Assembly (NCBI GenBank): GCA_027307165.1
Contig: DAHUXM010000034.1
Coordinates: forward strand, 62,001 to 126,000
Reading direction: 5' to 3'
From: Gemmatimonadota bacterium
GTDB lineage: Bacteria; Gemmatimonadota; Gemmatimonadetes; Gemmatimonadales; Gemmatimonadaceae
DNA: 64,000 nt
Below the pieces are notes generated by a model that was not told where the DNA came from, ran no database searches, and worked only from the letters and a program-made list of their open reading frames with translations. This document shows positions 26,675-36,170 of the stretch, piece after piece (position 1 is the stretch's first letter; the number at the start of each line of letters is the position of its first letter). The position numbers and the translations under genes were made by a program.

Positions 26675-27991
26675 TTGAACGTCGAAATCGTAACAATCGG
26701 TGACGAGCTCCTGCTTGGCTTCACCATCGATACGAACAGCGGCTTCCTCGGCCGCGAGCTCGCAAGTCTCGGAGTAACCGTCGCGCGCCACACCACGTGT
26801 GGCGATGACGTCGGCATCATTGTCGAGACGCTCCGTGAGGCAATCAATCGCACGGGTGCGGTCATTACTACAGGCGGACTCGGCCCGACCGCCGACGACA
26901 TGACGGTCGAAGCGGTTGCGAAGTTGTTCGACCGCGAGCTGGTGCGTGACGACTCGATTGCACAGTGGCTCGAGCAGCGCTGGATCGCGTACGCGCGCAA
27001 GGGGCCGATGCCGGTGAGCAACTACAAGCAGGCGATGATTCCACGTGGCGCGGAGATCATTGCGAATCCCGTGGGCTCCGCGCCAGGCGTGCTGGTTACC
27101 GATGAGCGCGGACGCTGGGTGGCGACACTGCCCGGCGTTCCACGTGAGGCGCGCACGATGTTCACGGAATCGCTGCGTCCGCGCATTGCCGCTCTTGCAG
27201 GCGAAGGTACCGTCGTAAGATCGATGACGTTGCACACTATCGGCGTCGGCGAATCGTCGATCGCCGACAAGCTCGGCGAACTTGGAAAGGGCGTCAACGG
27301 ATTGTCCCTCGCCTTCATTCCTGGAATCGCCGGTGTGGACCTGCGCCTGACGTCCAGAGACCGCTCTTCTGTCGATACCGACGCGGCACTCGCGGAAGGC
27401 GCGCGGATCCTCCGCGACAACCTGGGAGATGTGATTTACGGCGAGGGCAGCACGAATCTCGCATCGATTGTGGTCGACGCTTGTCGCGATTCGAAACTGC
27501 GCATTGCAGTGGCAGAAAGCTGCACCGGTGGAATGCTTGGTGAGCACATCACCGCCGTAGCCGGCGCGAGCGATGTTTTTCACGGCGGAATCATCGCCTA
27601 CGACAATCGTGTCAAGCGGCAGCTGCTCGGCGTCCTGGAGTCGGACCTGGCGGAGCAGGGTGCCGTGAGCGAGCCTGTGGCGTTGCAGATGGCCAAGGGA
27701 GTCCGGCTGCGACTCGGAACGGAGATCGGGGTATCAATCACCGGAATTGCGGGGCCCGGCGGCGGAACTCCTGAAAAACCAGTAGGAACCGTCTGGATAG
27801 CTGTGGATGTCTCAGAAGGGCGGCCGCCGATTCCACGTCCGGATGGCGAGCCCCCTATCACTCCGTACGCCAAGGCACGAGTTTTCCACTTCATTGGGAA
27901 TCGCGACGAGATTCGCTACCGGGCCGCGCAGGCGGCACTCGATATGATACGCCGTACAGTTCGGGATCTGCCCAAAACGTCAGCAATCTGA
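26675..27991 (+). CDS. cinA: CinA: competence/damage-inducible protein, nicotinamide-nucleotide amidase
   Basis: A 438-residue protein read from TTG 26675. Residues 1-170 are the MoCF-like (COG1058) domain (VEIVTIGDELLLGFTIDTNS, TTGGLGPTADDMTVEAV). Residues about 265-425 are the PncC-type amidase domain with catalytic AVAESCTGGMLGEHITAVAG, FHGGIIAYDNRVK and GIAGPGGGTPEKPVGTVW. It recycles NMN and acts in pyridine-nucleotide salvage. Full-length two-domain form. Confidence 0.95.
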   Translation: MNVEIVTIGDELLLGFTIDTNSGFLGRELASLGVTVARHTTCGDDVGIIVETLREAINRTGAVITTGGLGPTADDMTVEAVAKLFDRELVRDDSIAQWLEQRWIAYARKGPMPVSNYKQAMIPRGAEIIANPVGSAPGVLVTDERGRWVATLPGVPREARTMFTESLRPRIAALAGEGTVVRSMTLHTIGVGESSIADKLGELGKGVNGLSLAFIPGIAGVDLRLTSRDRSSVDTDAALAEGARILRDNLGDVIYGEGSTNLASIVVDACRDSKLRIAVAESCTGGMLGEHITAVAGASDVFHGGIIAYDNRVKRQLLGVLESDLAEQGAVSEPVALQMAKGVRLRLGTEIGVSITGIAGPGGGTPEKPVGTVWIAVDVSEGRPPIPRPDGEPPITPYAKARVFHFIGNRDEIRYRAAQAALDMIRRTVRDLPKTSAI

Positions 27992-27992
27992 A

Positions 27993-28550
27993 ATGCAAAA
28001 CGAAAATCCGTCTGAAAACGAGTCCGACAATTTCCAGTCAGAAGATGCCGGCCAGCAGCCTTCGGCGTCGACCGAACAGCGCGATGCGCGGCCACGCGGT
28101 GACGTCGAAGAGATCGGCGCGCTCGAGGCTCAGCGCGACCGCTACCTGCGTCTCGCCGCGGAGTACGACAACTACCGCAAGCGCACGGCCAAGGAAGCAC
28201 AGCAGGCGCGCGCGCGGGGCCAGGGCGATCTGATCAAGATGCTGCTCGACTCGCTGGACGACCTGTCGCGCTTCGCGCACGTGGACCCGGCGGTGACTGA
28301 CTGCGCGACGCTGGTCACGGGGGTGGAAATGGTCGAGCGGAACATCCTCAAGGCGCTCACGAGTGTCGGCGTCGAGGTGATCGATCCGCTGGAGCTGCCG
28401 TTCGATCCCAATCTGCACGAGGCGGTCTCGACGCAGGCGGCGGACACTCCGGATGAAGACCACATGGTCGCGCAGGTCTTTCAGCGTGGCTACCTGCTCA
28501 ATGGCCAGCTGATCCGGCCGGCGCGCGTAGTCGTCAAGCAGTACCAGTAA
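27993..28550 (+). CDS. grpE: GrpE nucleotide-exchange factor
   Basis: A 185-residue protein starting one base after the cinA stop. The N-terminal 45 residues are acidic and disordered; the long helix contains [20 protein letters not shown], and the C-terminal beta domain carries NPNLHEA-type [20 protein letters not shown]. It releases ADP from DnaK. dnaJ follows immediately; dnaK itself is not in the window. Confidence 0.95.
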   Translation: MQNENPSENESDNFQSEDAGQQPSASTEQRDARPRGDVEEIGALEAQRDRYLRLAAEYDNYRKRTAKEAQQARARGQGDLIKMLLDSLDDLSRFAHVDPAVTDCATLVTGVEMVERNILKALTSVGVEVIDPLELPFDPNLHEAVSTQAADTPDEDHMVAQVFQRGYLLNGQLIRPARVVVKQYQ

Positions 28551-28554
28551 GCAC

Positions 28555-29703
28555 GTGGCCCAGACGAAGGATTTCTACGGTGTGCTTGGCGTCTCGTCGA
28601 GCGCCTCGCAGGACGAGATCAAGAAGGCGTATCGGAAGCTCGCCAAGCAATACCATCCCGACGCGAACGCCAACGATCCGAAAGCTGCCGAGCGCTTCAA
28701 GGAGATCTCCGAGGCGAACAACGTCCTCAGCGACGTCGAGAAGCGGAAGCAATACGACGAGATGCGCCGTCTCGGCGCGTTTGAAGGCTTCAGTGGAGCC
28801 CGGGGCGGCTCCCCTGGCGGCTTCTCGGGCGGTCGCCCAGGGGCAGGGCCCGGCGCGGCAGGCTTCGACTTCAGCAACGTCGACATCGGTGGCCTGGGTG
28901 GCCTGGGCGATCTGTTCAGCTCGATCTTCAATCAGTCGGGGCGAGGACCGGCCGGTGCCGGCGGTCGCGGTCGCGCGCCCGAGCGCGGGCAGAGCGTCGA
29001 GACCCAGGTCGAGGTGCCGTTTCGAACCGCTGTGATCGGTGGCAGGATTCCGGTGACGCTCGAGGTTACGGAAGAATGCCAGACGTGTCACGGCAGCGGC
29101 GCTGCGCCGGGCGCATCGATGCGCATCTGTCCCGAGTGCTCCGGTCGCGGCACCGTTTCGTTCGGTCAAGGCGGTTTTGCGGTGAATCGGCCGTGTCCTG
29201 TCTGTCTGGGTCGTGGGCAGGTGCCGTCGCAGCCATGTCCGACGTGCAACGGGAGTGGCGAGGTTCGCACTCGAAAGAAGGTGATGATCACCGTACCTCC
29301 CGGTTCCGACAGCGGCACCAAGGTGCGGCTCAAGGGTCAGGGCGGCCGCGGCGCAAATGGCGGCCCGGCCGGAGATCTCATCGTCGAATTCGTCGTGCAG
29401 CCCGATCGTTTCTTCAAACGCGAAGGACTCGACCTCATCGCGTCCGTTCCGCTCAACATCGCGCAGGCAACGCTGGGATCGCGCATCAGTGTGCGCACGA
29501 TCGATGACAGAAAGGTCGCGATCAAGATCCCGTCAGGCACGCCGAGCGGCAAGCGGTTTCGCGTGCGCGGTCAGGGTGTGCAGAAAGGCGGTGAGAAAGG
29601 CGATCTGATCGTCGAGGTAACGATTGCCACGCCCGAGAACCTGACGGAAGAGCAGGCGAAAATGATGCGCGAATTCGCAGAGGCCGGCGGCCTAAAATAT
29701 TAA
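28555..29703 (+). CDS. dnaJ: DnaJ co-chaperone
   Basis: A 382-residue protein from GTG 28555. J domain with [16 protein letters not shown], a Gly/Phe-rich linker ([15 protein letters not shown]), and four zinc repeats C-x2-C-x-G-x-G ([33 protein letters not shown]). The C-terminal substrate domains follow. It stimulates DnaK ATPase and delivers substrates. A tandem repeat stretch with a hairpin follows the gene. Confidence 0.96.
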   Translation: MAQTKDFYGVLGVSSSASQDEIKKAYRKLAKQYHPDANANDPKAAERFKEISEANNVLSDVEKRKQYDEMRRLGAFEGFSGARGGSPGGFSGGRPGAGPGAAGFDFSNVDIGGLGGLGDLFSSIFNQSGRGPAGAGGRGRAPERGQSVETQVEVPFRTAVIGGRIPVTLEVTEECQTCHGSGAAPGASMRICPECSGRGTVSFGQGGFAVNRPCPVCLGRGQVPSQPCPTCNGSGEVRTRKKVMITVPPGSDSGTKVRLKGQGGRGANGGPAGDLIVEFVVQPDRFFKREGLDLIASVPLNIAQATLGSRISVRTIDDRKVAIKIPSGTPSGKRFRVRGQGVQKGGEKGDLIVEVTIATPENLTEEQAKMMREFAEAGGLKY

Positions 29704-29729
29704 CCAGCCACGCGCCGAATGGCGGTCAT

Positions 29730-29859
29730 GCGTAGGGCGCGGATTCTTCCGCGCCTGGCCCCTGTAGGCGCAATCGGATTTGGATGTTCGCCGGATGCAT
29801 CCGCGCCCGGCCCCGTTACGCGCAATCGGATTTGGATATCCGCCCGATAAACTCGCGCC
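29730..29859 (+). repeat. Tandem about 52-bp intergenic repeat with hairpin
   Basis: Between dnaJ and mnmA the 18-base word GCGCAATCGGATTTGGAT occurs at 29768-29785 and 29820-29837, exactly 52 bp apart. The flanks (CCGCGCCTGGCCCC / CCGCGCCCGGCCCC) show about 2.5 imperfect units. The first unit has a perfect stem GGCGCGGA-TTCT-TCCGCGCC at 29736-29755. This may terminate both converging transcripts. Related words (GGATGCATCC) recur at 44568-44587. Confidence 0.8.
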
Positions 29860-30966
29860 CTATCCCACCAGCAGCGGCAATTCCGTCCGTGCGCGCCGTG
29901 GCGATGCGATGAATCCGCCGCCGAGCAGTCGATCCCCGCTGTAGATCACGAGCGACTGACCGGGCGATATCGCGACGACAGCCTCATCGAGAGCGATCTC
30001 GACTTCGCCGCCTTCCGCGCGCAGCACGACCCCCTGTGCGAGCGGCGAGTGATGACGGATGCGCACCTGCACCGGATCGCCGGGAACGGGCGGCGTCTCG
30101 ACAAGCCAGTTCACTTCAGTTGCCGCTACGCCTGTGCCAAGCAGCTCCTCGCGCGGTCCCACGATCACGGCGCGATCCTCAGGCCGTATCGCCACGACGA
30201 ATAGCGGGTCTGCAAATCCGCCCGGCAGACCGCGCCGCTGTCCAACGGTGAACCGCGCATATCCATCGTGCTCGCCGAGCACGCGGCCGTCGCTGTGCAC
30301 GACGGGGCCGCGCTGCAACGCGGGAGAATCAGCGCCGGCACGTTGCGCGATCACCTTCACGTAGTCACCGTCGGGGACGAAGCAGATCTCCTGACTGTCG
30401 GCCTTGTTCGCAACCATCGTGAGACCCAGCCGCGTCGCGATCGAGCGCGTCTCGCTCTTGGTCATGTCACCAACCGGGAGAATCATGCGCGAGATCACCG
30501 CACGATCGATCCCCCAGAGAAAGTAGGTCTGATCCTTCGCGTCATCGCTTCCGCGCAGCAGTTCACCATCACGCACGCGCGCGTAGTGACCGGTCGCTAT
30601 CCACTGTGCGTCGATGCTGTCGGCTGTATGCAGCAGGTCGCGGAACTTGGTGAACGTGTTGCAGCGCACGCATGGAATCGGAGTGCGACCTGCAACGTAT
30701 TCCGCGACGAAGTCATCCATGACGTCGTGGCCGAATCGGCTCTCCATATTCAGCACGTAGTGCGGAATTCCAAGCCGCTCGCAAACGCGCCGGGCATCGT
30801 TGACGGAATCGAGGGAGCAGCACGGACGATCGGGAACCTCCGACCCGTCCGAGAACAGCTTCATGGTGACGCCGACGACGTCATAGCCATGCTCCACCAG
30901 CAGCGCGGCGGCGACGGAGGAGTCCACGCCGCCCGACATCGCGACGAGGACACGATTCGGTAGCAT
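29860..30966 (-). CDS. mnmA: tRNA-specific 2-thiouridylase MnmA
   Basis: 368 residues from ATG 30966, overlapping the desulfurase stop by 1 base; longer readings run into that gene and are rejected. PP-loop VAMSGGVDSSVAAALLVEHG near residue 10; catalytic Cys in PCVRCNTFTKF (about 100); second Cys in SQEICFVPDGDY (about 190). Conserved IATGHYAR and DQTYFLWGI. It makes 2-thiouridine at the wobble base of tRNA for Lys, Glu and Gln, taking sulfur from a desulfurase that is encoded next door. Confidence 0.95.
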   Translation of the reverse strand: MLPNRVLVAMSGGVDSSVAAALLVEHGYDVVGVTMKLFSDGSEVPDRPCCSLDSVNDARRVCERLGIPHYVLNMESRFGHDVMDDFVAEYVAGRTPIPCVRCNTFTKFRDLLHTADSIDAQWIATGHYARVRDGELLRGSDDAKDQTYFLWGIDRAVISRMILPVGDMTKSETRSIATRLGLTMVANKADSQEICFVPDGDYVKVIAQRAGADSPALQRGPVVHSDGRVLGEHDGYARFTVGQRRGLPGGFADPLFVVAIRPEDRAVIVGPREELLGTGVAATEVNWLVETPPVPGDPVQVRIRHHSPLAQGVVLRAEGGEVEIALDEAVVAISPGQSLVIYSGDRLLGGGFIASPRRARTELPLLVG

Positions 30967-32132
30967 CAGGCCGCGGCCATCGACCTGGCTTTCGCCACAA
31001 GCTTTGGAAACACCTCGGCCACTCGATCGACGTCGGCCTCTGTGTTGATCGGCCCGAAGCTCATCCGCACGGCGGCATTTGCAAGCGCAGGAGCGACGCC
31101 CAGCGCGGATAGTACATGGCTCGGCGTGACGCTGCCACTCTGACACGCACTGCCGCCCGAGCACGCGATGCCGCGCAGATCGAGCGCCATCAGCATCGAC
31201 TCGTTATCGGTACCCGGAACGGAGATGTTCAGCACGTGCGGGGCGCGTCGCGCTCCACGGCTGTGCACTACTGCATCGGGAATGGCCGCCAGCAGCAACG
31301 CCTGCAGGCGATCGCGCATGTGTTCCGTCTCCTTCCAGTGCTGCTCGCGCTCCGCCACAGCCAATTCCGCGGCCGTCGCCAGACCGACAACGTATGCGAG
31401 GTTCTCCGTACCGGCTCTGCGGCCGCGGTCCTGCGAACCACCTCGAATGAGCGGCTCGAACGCGGTACCGCGGCGAATGAACAGAGCGCCGATGCCCTTG
31501 GGCGCGCCAATCTTGTGTCCGGAGATCGAGAGCAGATCGAACGGTTGCGTGCGAGCGTCGATGGCGACTTTGCCGAATGCCTGCACAGCGTCCGTGTGAA
31601 ACGCGACGCCACGTTGCTTTGCGCGCTGCGCGAGAGCAGGGATGTCCTGAATGACACCAGTCTCGTTGTTGACCCACATCACGCTCGTTACCGCAACGTC
31701 GTCCCGAACGTGCTCGTCGAACGACTCATCGACGACGACTCCATCCGAATCGACGTCGAGAATGCGCTCCTCGCCGCCTTCGTGCGCTACTTCGTGCGCG
31801 GCGGCAAGCACGGCCTTGTGCTCGATCGGCGTTGTGACGACTGCGTTGCGTCCCGAGTCGCGCATCGCGCGCCACAGGCAGAGGACCGCGGTGTTGTCGC
31901 CTTCGGTGCCGCACGAGTTGAACGACACCTCGTCCGGGTGCGCACCAAGACAGGTGGCCAGGCGCTCCCGCGCCTCATCCAGCGCGGCACGCGCTTCGCG
32001 GCCGAAGCTGTGGATCGAGGACGGATTACCGAACTTCGGTCCAAAGAACGGACGCATCGCCTCGAAGACCTCCTCACGTACGGGAGTGGTCGCGGCGTTG
32101 TCGAGGTAGATAGGAGGCTGTGCCATCACCAT
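30966..32132 (-). CDS. Cysteine desulfurase (IscS/NifS-type)
   Basis: 388 residues from ATG 32132 (ATG 32126 is a near alternative). PLP lysine in SGHKIGAPKGIGALF, N-terminal IYLDNAATTPVREEV, and the mobile catalytic Cys in IACSGGSACQSGSVTPS, near the C-terminus. It removes sulfur from cysteine as a persulfide for Fe-S clusters and tRNA thiolation. Its gene is co-transcribed with mnmA, which probably receives the sulfur. Confidence 0.93.
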   Translation of the reverse strand: MVMAQPPIYLDNAATTPVREEVFEAMRPFFGPKFGNPSSIHSFGREARAALDEARERLATCLGAHPDEVSFNSCGTEGDNTAVLCLWRAMRDSGRNAVVTTPIEHKAVLAAAHEVAHEGGEERILDVDSDGVVVDESFDEHVRDDVAVTSVMWVNNETGVIQDIPALAQRAKQRGVAFHTDAVQAFGKVAIDARTQPFDLLSISGHKIGAPKGIGALFIRRGTAFEPLIRGGSQDRGRRAGTENLAYVVGLATAAELAVAEREQHWKETEHMRDRLQALLLAAIPDAVVHSRGARRAPHVLNISVPGTDNESMLMALDLRGIACSGGSACQSGSVTPSHVLSALGVAPALANAAVRMSFGPINTEADVDRVAEVFPKLVAKARSMAAA

Positions 32133-32137
32133 GAAAG

Positions 32138-32872
32138 CTAATAAAACTCCGCCCGGACCGCCCAAAGCTCCGGGAAGAAGCGGTTGCCGAGCGTGTCGCG
32201 GAGAGCCTTGGCGCCGAGCGACCCGCCGGTGCCGGGAGTGCCAGGACCGATGACGCGCTCGATAACCTCGACATGGAGGAAGCGCCACATCGCGAACTCC
32301 TGTTCGTACGACAACAGACCCTCGGCCAGTAGTCGAAGCTCGCGCTCGTCATCGGTCGCGTACAGGGTACGTGCTGCAAGGTTGCGCTGCGACAGCAACT
32401 GCGCGAACAGCTCGGGGAGTGACGCCTGCGACAGTGCGCGCTCGACGATCGGATCCAGTGGTTGCTGCGACTTGAGATATTCCAGATAGTCAGGGTCGCG
32501 CAACCCCGAAATCAGCTCGATCGCGCGGAACTGCGCACTCTGGCCACCGGTGGACGTCCCGAGGTTGCGCCGGAACTGCGAAAACCCCTGCGGCGATAAT
32601 GTGTCGAGCGCATGAAGCTGTGCAGTGACGATCCGCATGAGCCCGTTCACTCTGCCAACGGATTCAACTGCTTCGAGAACGCGCCCGTTCGCGATCGAGT
32701 CCCGCAGCTTGCCAAGCTCGTGCAATATCAGCTTGAACCACAATTCACTCGATTGGTGCACCGTGATGAACAGCAATTCGTCCGGATGCTCGGGCGAGCT
32801 GCGCGGAACCTGTAGTGAGAGCAGCTCTGCGAGCTTCAGATACGTCGGGTAGGTTGGCTCATCATCCGTCAA
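32138..32872 (-). CDS. kynA: Tryptophan 2,3-dioxygenase
   Basis: A 244-residue heme enzyme. Conserved ELLFITVHQSSELWFKLILH includes the active-site His; HALDTLSPQGFSQFRRNLGT and the end helices MWRFLHVEVIERVIG and GTGGSLGAK also match. It opens tryptophan to N-formylkynurenine. The start overlaps the bshB1 stop (ATGA). Slightly short against the 270-280-residue norm, lacking some N-terminal residues. Confidence 0.93.
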   Translation of the reverse strand: MTDDEPTYPTYLKLAELLSLQVPRSSPEHPDELLFITVHQSSELWFKLILHELGKLRDSIANGRVLEAVESVGRVNGLMRIVTAQLHALDTLSPQGFSQFRRNLGTSTGGQSAQFRAIELISGLRDPDYLEYLKSQQPLDPIVERALSQASLPELFAQLLSQRNLAARTLYATDDERELRLLAEGLLSYEQEFAMWRFLHVEVIERVIGPGTPGTGGSLGAKALRDTLGNRFFPELWAVRAEFY

Positions 32873-33594
32873 AATGTCGCTACCTCCAGCGCGCCGATGT
32901 CGTCGACTCGCATGGTTTCAGTGGTGTAGAAGGGCTCGCCAGAGCGAGTCCGGATCAGCGACCCGTAATGCGCCGACTGATGTCGGATCACATCGTACAA
33001 TGGCTCACCCGTGGGATACACCTCGCCTGCCTGAATCGCGCCGTCGAATTGCGACGCGTAGCAGCGGATCGCGCGCATCTTATCCTCGAACACGTCACTT
33101 ATGTCCACGACGAACGTCGGCTTGACGTGATCCTCACGGAAGGCGATCGCGTGAATCACTTTCCTGGGCCGATACGGCGGCGTCTCGGGCGCGATCTTCG
33201 CGAGACCGGCAATGAAACACGCGTCACGCACCAGTTGTCCGGCCACGATGTGGTCAGGATGGCGTCCCTGCAGGGGCGGTGCGATGACGATGCGCGGACG
33301 CAGTTTACGAATCGCGATCGCGAGCAGCGCGCGCGTTTCCGGCGCGTTCACCAGACCGGCGTCCGGAAGTCCCAGATTTATGCGTTGAGCGACGCCCATG
33401 ATCCCGGCGGCGGCCTCGGCTTCCTGTGCTCTGAGCGCGGCCGAGCCGCGCGTGCCGGTCTCGCCTGCGGTGAGATCTATTATTGCGGTGGTGTGGCCCT
33501 GACGCGCGGACTTGATGAGAGTGCCGCCGCACGTGAGCTCGATGTCGTCGCGGTGCGCCGCAATCGCAAGTATTTCCACATCTGCCATGCGCAT
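32869..33594 (-). CDS. bshB1: Bacillithiol biosynthesis deacetylase BshB1 (PIG-L family)
   Basis: A 241-residue PIG-L-type zinc deacetylase. Metal site AIAAHRDDIELTCGGTL (the common H-P-D-D reads H-R-D-D) and GRHPDHIVAGQLVRDAC. The C-terminal SQFDGAIQAGEVYPTGEPLY segment fits BshB1. It deacetylates GlcNAc-malate in bacillithiol synthesis. BshA and BshC are not visible. First gene of a four-gene run with kynA, desulfurase and mnmA. Confidence 0.88.
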   Translation of the reverse strand: MRMADVEILAIAAHRDDIELTCGGTLIKSARQGHTTAIIDLTAGETGTRGSAALRAQEAEAAAGIMGVAQRINLGLPDAGLVNAPETRALLAIAIRKLRPRIVIAPPLQGRHPDHIVAGQLVRDACFIAGLAKIAPETPPYRPRKVIHAIAFREDHVKPTFVVDISDVFEDKMRAIRCYASQFDGAIQAGEVYPTGEPLYDVIRHQSAHYGSLIRTRSGEPFYTTETMRVDDIGALEVATF

Positions 33595-33626
33595 GAAATT
33601 ACGGCGCCGGCGCGGGTTGCGTCATT

Positions 33627-33667
33627 CGGTTTATGCTCGGTGCCAGGGCGACACCGAGCATAAACCG
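33627..33667 (-). terminator. Long hairpin after the exporter operon
   Basis: A perfect 16-bp inverted repeat: 33627-33642 and 33652-33667 around a 9-base loop (arm CGGTTTATGCTCGGTG). It begins 6 bp past the stop codon of the last exporter gene on the minus strand. The T run is missing, so it is a candidate intrinsic or RNA-end-stabilising hairpin. It could also separate the two minus-strand operons. Confidence 0.7.
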
Positions 33668-33673
33668 GAAGAT

Positions 33674-34924
33674 CTACTCGTAGCGCAGAGCTTCGACGGG
33701 ATCGAGACGCGAGGCCCGAAGCGCTGGCAGCATGCCGAAGACGATTCCCGTCACGACGCTGGCTCCGACCGCCGTTCCGATGGACCAGAGCGGAATGCTG
33801 GCTGCGATCGGCGTTGCCGCGCGTAGAGCCAGCGTGCCTAGCCAGCCGACGAACATGCCCACGAACGCACCGATTCCGGTGAGCGTCACCGCCTCGATCA
33901 GGAACTGCCACAGAATCGTCCTGCGAGTCGCGCCGAGTGCCTTGCGCACGCCGATCTCGCGCGTGCGCTCCGTGACGCTGATCATCATGATGGCGATCAC
34001 ACCCACGCCACCGACCAGCGTGCCGACGGCGGACAACGCGATCATTACGATGAAGAACATGCCGAAGACCTTGTTGTAAGTCTCGAACAGCTTGTCCTGC
34101 GTGATGATCGCAAACGTGTTGTCGACGCCGGGCTTGAGGCCGCGCGATACGCGAAGTGAGGAGACTACCTCGTCTATCGCGTCGTCGCGCTCGACTCCGG
34201 CTTCCGGCTTGACCGTCACCTGGATGTTACGTACCCCTGTTCCGAGGTGCCGGCGTGCGGCCTCGATCGGGACGATGGCCTTCGCTCCGTTTCCGCCACC
34301 GAGGAAGCTCGCAATGTAGTGATAGACTCCGATCACCTGGAATGGCTCGCCCTTGATCGATATCTGTTTGCCGATTGGATCGATGTCACCAAAGAGGTCC
34401 TTTGCCATCTCGTCATTGATCAGCGCCACCCGTGCACCGGACGAATTTTCCGCCGTCGTGAACGTGCGGCCCGGATAAATGTCGCCGCCGTCGACGTCGG
34501 TCCAGTTCGCCGTGTATGCCGTTATGTTCGGCGAAGGAATGGTCTGCTGGCGGTAGGTTACGGGACCCTGATCGTTGATGCGTGCAGCGACGGTGCGAAT
34601 GCCGGGCAGCGCCGCGAGTCGCTCGATCTCGGTGTTGGAGATCGGCGGATTCCTGAGCCACTTGCAGGTGTCGTCAGTGCCGTCACACGCTTCGAAGGTG
34701 ATCGGGAACCGTGAAATGAAGAATGTCGACGGACCTGCCTTCTCGAAGTCCTTTGCGACGCTCGCATTGATTCCGTGAATCGCTCCGGAGATCACGACGA
34801 CGACGAACACGCCGACAGCAACACCGAGGATCGTGAGCGCGGCACGAACCCGGTTCGCCCTCAAAGCGTCCAGTGCGATAGTGACGCCCTGGAAAATTGC
34901 ATATACCCGCGTCGCGAGACTCAT
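33674..34924 (-). CDS. ABC exporter permease, MacB/FtsX type
   Basis: 416 residues from ATG 34924. One N-terminal helix (AALTILGVAVGVFVVVVIS), a large periplasmic MacB core (about 55-290, including a Cys-x6-Cys pair in FEACDGTDDTCKW), then three C-terminal helices with the FtsX motif ERTREIGVRKALGATRRTILWQ and the terminal ASRLDPVEALRYE. It lies downstream of a second permease with 4-bp overlap, so two half-permeases form a heterodimer. Confidence 0.92.
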   Translation of the reverse strand: MSLATRVYAIFQGVTIALDALRANRVRAALTILGVAVGVFVVVVISGAIHGINASVAKDFEKAGPSTFFISRFPITFEACDGTDDTCKWLRNPPISNTEIERLAALPGIRTVAARINDQGPVTYRQQTIPSPNITAYTANWTDVDGGDIYPGRTFTTAENSSGARVALINDEMAKDLFGDIDPIGKQISIKGEPFQVIGVYHYIASFLGGGNGAKAIVPIEAARRHLGTGVRNIQVTVKPEAGVERDDAIDEVVSSLRVSRGLKPGVDNTFAIITQDKLFETYNKVFGMFFIVMIALSAVGTLVGGVGVIAIMMISVTERTREIGVRKALGATRRTILWQFLIEAVTLTGIGAFVGMFVGWLGTLALRAATPIAASIPLWSIGTAVGASVVTGIVFGMLPALRASRLDPVEALRYE

Positions 34925-36165
34925 TCTGCTCTCAGGGCTGTGATCGGATCGAGCAACGCAGCGCGGCTCGCTGGATAGACACCGGCCGCGATGCCAACGC
35001 CGGCTCCAAGCATAACGGAGACGACGATCGACCAGAGGGCGACGTGTGTCGGCAATGGCGACACCGACGCAATTATTGCCGAGATCCCAATCCCGCACAC
35101 CACGCCGATTGCGGAGCCGAGGGTGCTGAGCGTCGCCGACTCGACCAGAAACTGCGCCAGAATATCCTGCCGGCGCGCTCCGAGCGCCTTGCGCACGCCG
35201 ATCTCGGCGGTGCGCTCCGCGACCGCGACAAGCATGATGTTCATGATGACAATGGCGCCCACCACCAGCCCGATCGCGGGAAGCGCGATTCCGGCCACGA
35301 CGAGGTATCCCTTGATCTTGTTCCAGAACTCGAGATCCTGATCCGAGGTCTCGAGTACGAAGTTGTCCTTCTGCTGCGGCAGTAGTTTGCGACGCGTACG
35401 CATGACCGAGCGCACCGCGTCTTCATTCGCCAGCATCGTTGTTTCATCCGACGATTGAATCATGATGCCGTCGATGACGCCGTGCCGGTTTGTCAGGCGC
35501 TTGAGCGGTGAGTTGTAGGGTGCCACGATGAACTTGTCCAGCGATATGCCAAAAACGCTGCCCTGACTTTCCGCGATGCCGATGACGGTATACGGAATGT
35601 GGCCCACCTTGAGCTCGCGCCCGATCGGATCGACGCTCGGGAAGAAGTATGACGCGACGTCCGTACCGATCACCACCACCGGCGCGCCCAGCGCGTCTTC
35701 CTGCGCAGTGAAGACACGTCCTTCGGTCACGCCCATCTTCTTGATGTCAAACCACGGTGCCGTGACGTTCGATGCATCGACCTGCTTGGGCTTGGGCACG
35801 TAGCGCGATTCGACCATCAGATTGTCCTGGCTGACGACCGCCGCTCTGGTGCCGGGCGAAAGCGCAGCCAGCACCGGCGCGATGTCCTCCTCCTTGATGC
35901 GAGGGCGGCGCTGCCATTCCTGCCACGTGGCCCGATCGACGCCACCGAGTGTCACGTTGGGGGTCTGGCGCAGGTTGAACGTGTTGATGGGTATGAGCTT
36001 TCCCATCAGGTCGTCCTGCATGTAGTGCCCCATTCCCTCGACGATCGAGACGACGGCGATCAGGAACATCACACCAATCATGACTCCCAGCAGAGTGAAG
36101 AAGCTCTTCAGCTTCTGCACTCTGATCATGGACAGCGCGAGACGAACGGCTTCGTAGAAGCGCAC
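34921..36165 (-). CDS. ABC exporter permease, MacB/FtsX type (second subunit)
   Basis: 414 residues; same architecture as its neighbour: helix 1 (FFTLLGVMIGVMFLIAVVSI), a periplasmic core and three C-terminal helices with ERTAEIGVRKALGARRQDIL and the SRAALLDPITALRAE ending. Cores differ clearly, so the two genes are old paralogues forming an asymmetric pair. It starts 5 bp after the ATPase stop. Confidence 0.92.
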   Translation of the reverse strand: MRFYEAVRLALSMIRVQKLKSFFTLLGVMIGVMFLIAVVSIVEGMGHYMQDDLMGKLIPINTFNLRQTPNVTLGGVDRATWQEWQRRPRIKEEDIAPVLAALSPGTRAAVVSQDNLMVESRYVPKPKQVDASNVTAPWFDIKKMGVTEGRVFTAQEDALGAPVVVIGTDVASYFFPSVDPIGRELKVGHIPYTVIGIAESQGSVFGISLDKFIVAPYNSPLKRLTNRHGVIDGIMIQSSDETTMLANEDAVRSVMRTRRKLLPQQKDNFVLETSDQDLEFWNKIKGYLVVAGIALPAIGLVVGAIVIMNIMLVAVAERTAEIGVRKALGARRQDILAQFLVESATLSTLGSAIGVVCGIGISAIIASVSPLPTHVALWSIVVSVMLGAGVGIAAGVYPASRAALLDPITALRAE

Positions 36166-36170
36166 GTGGC

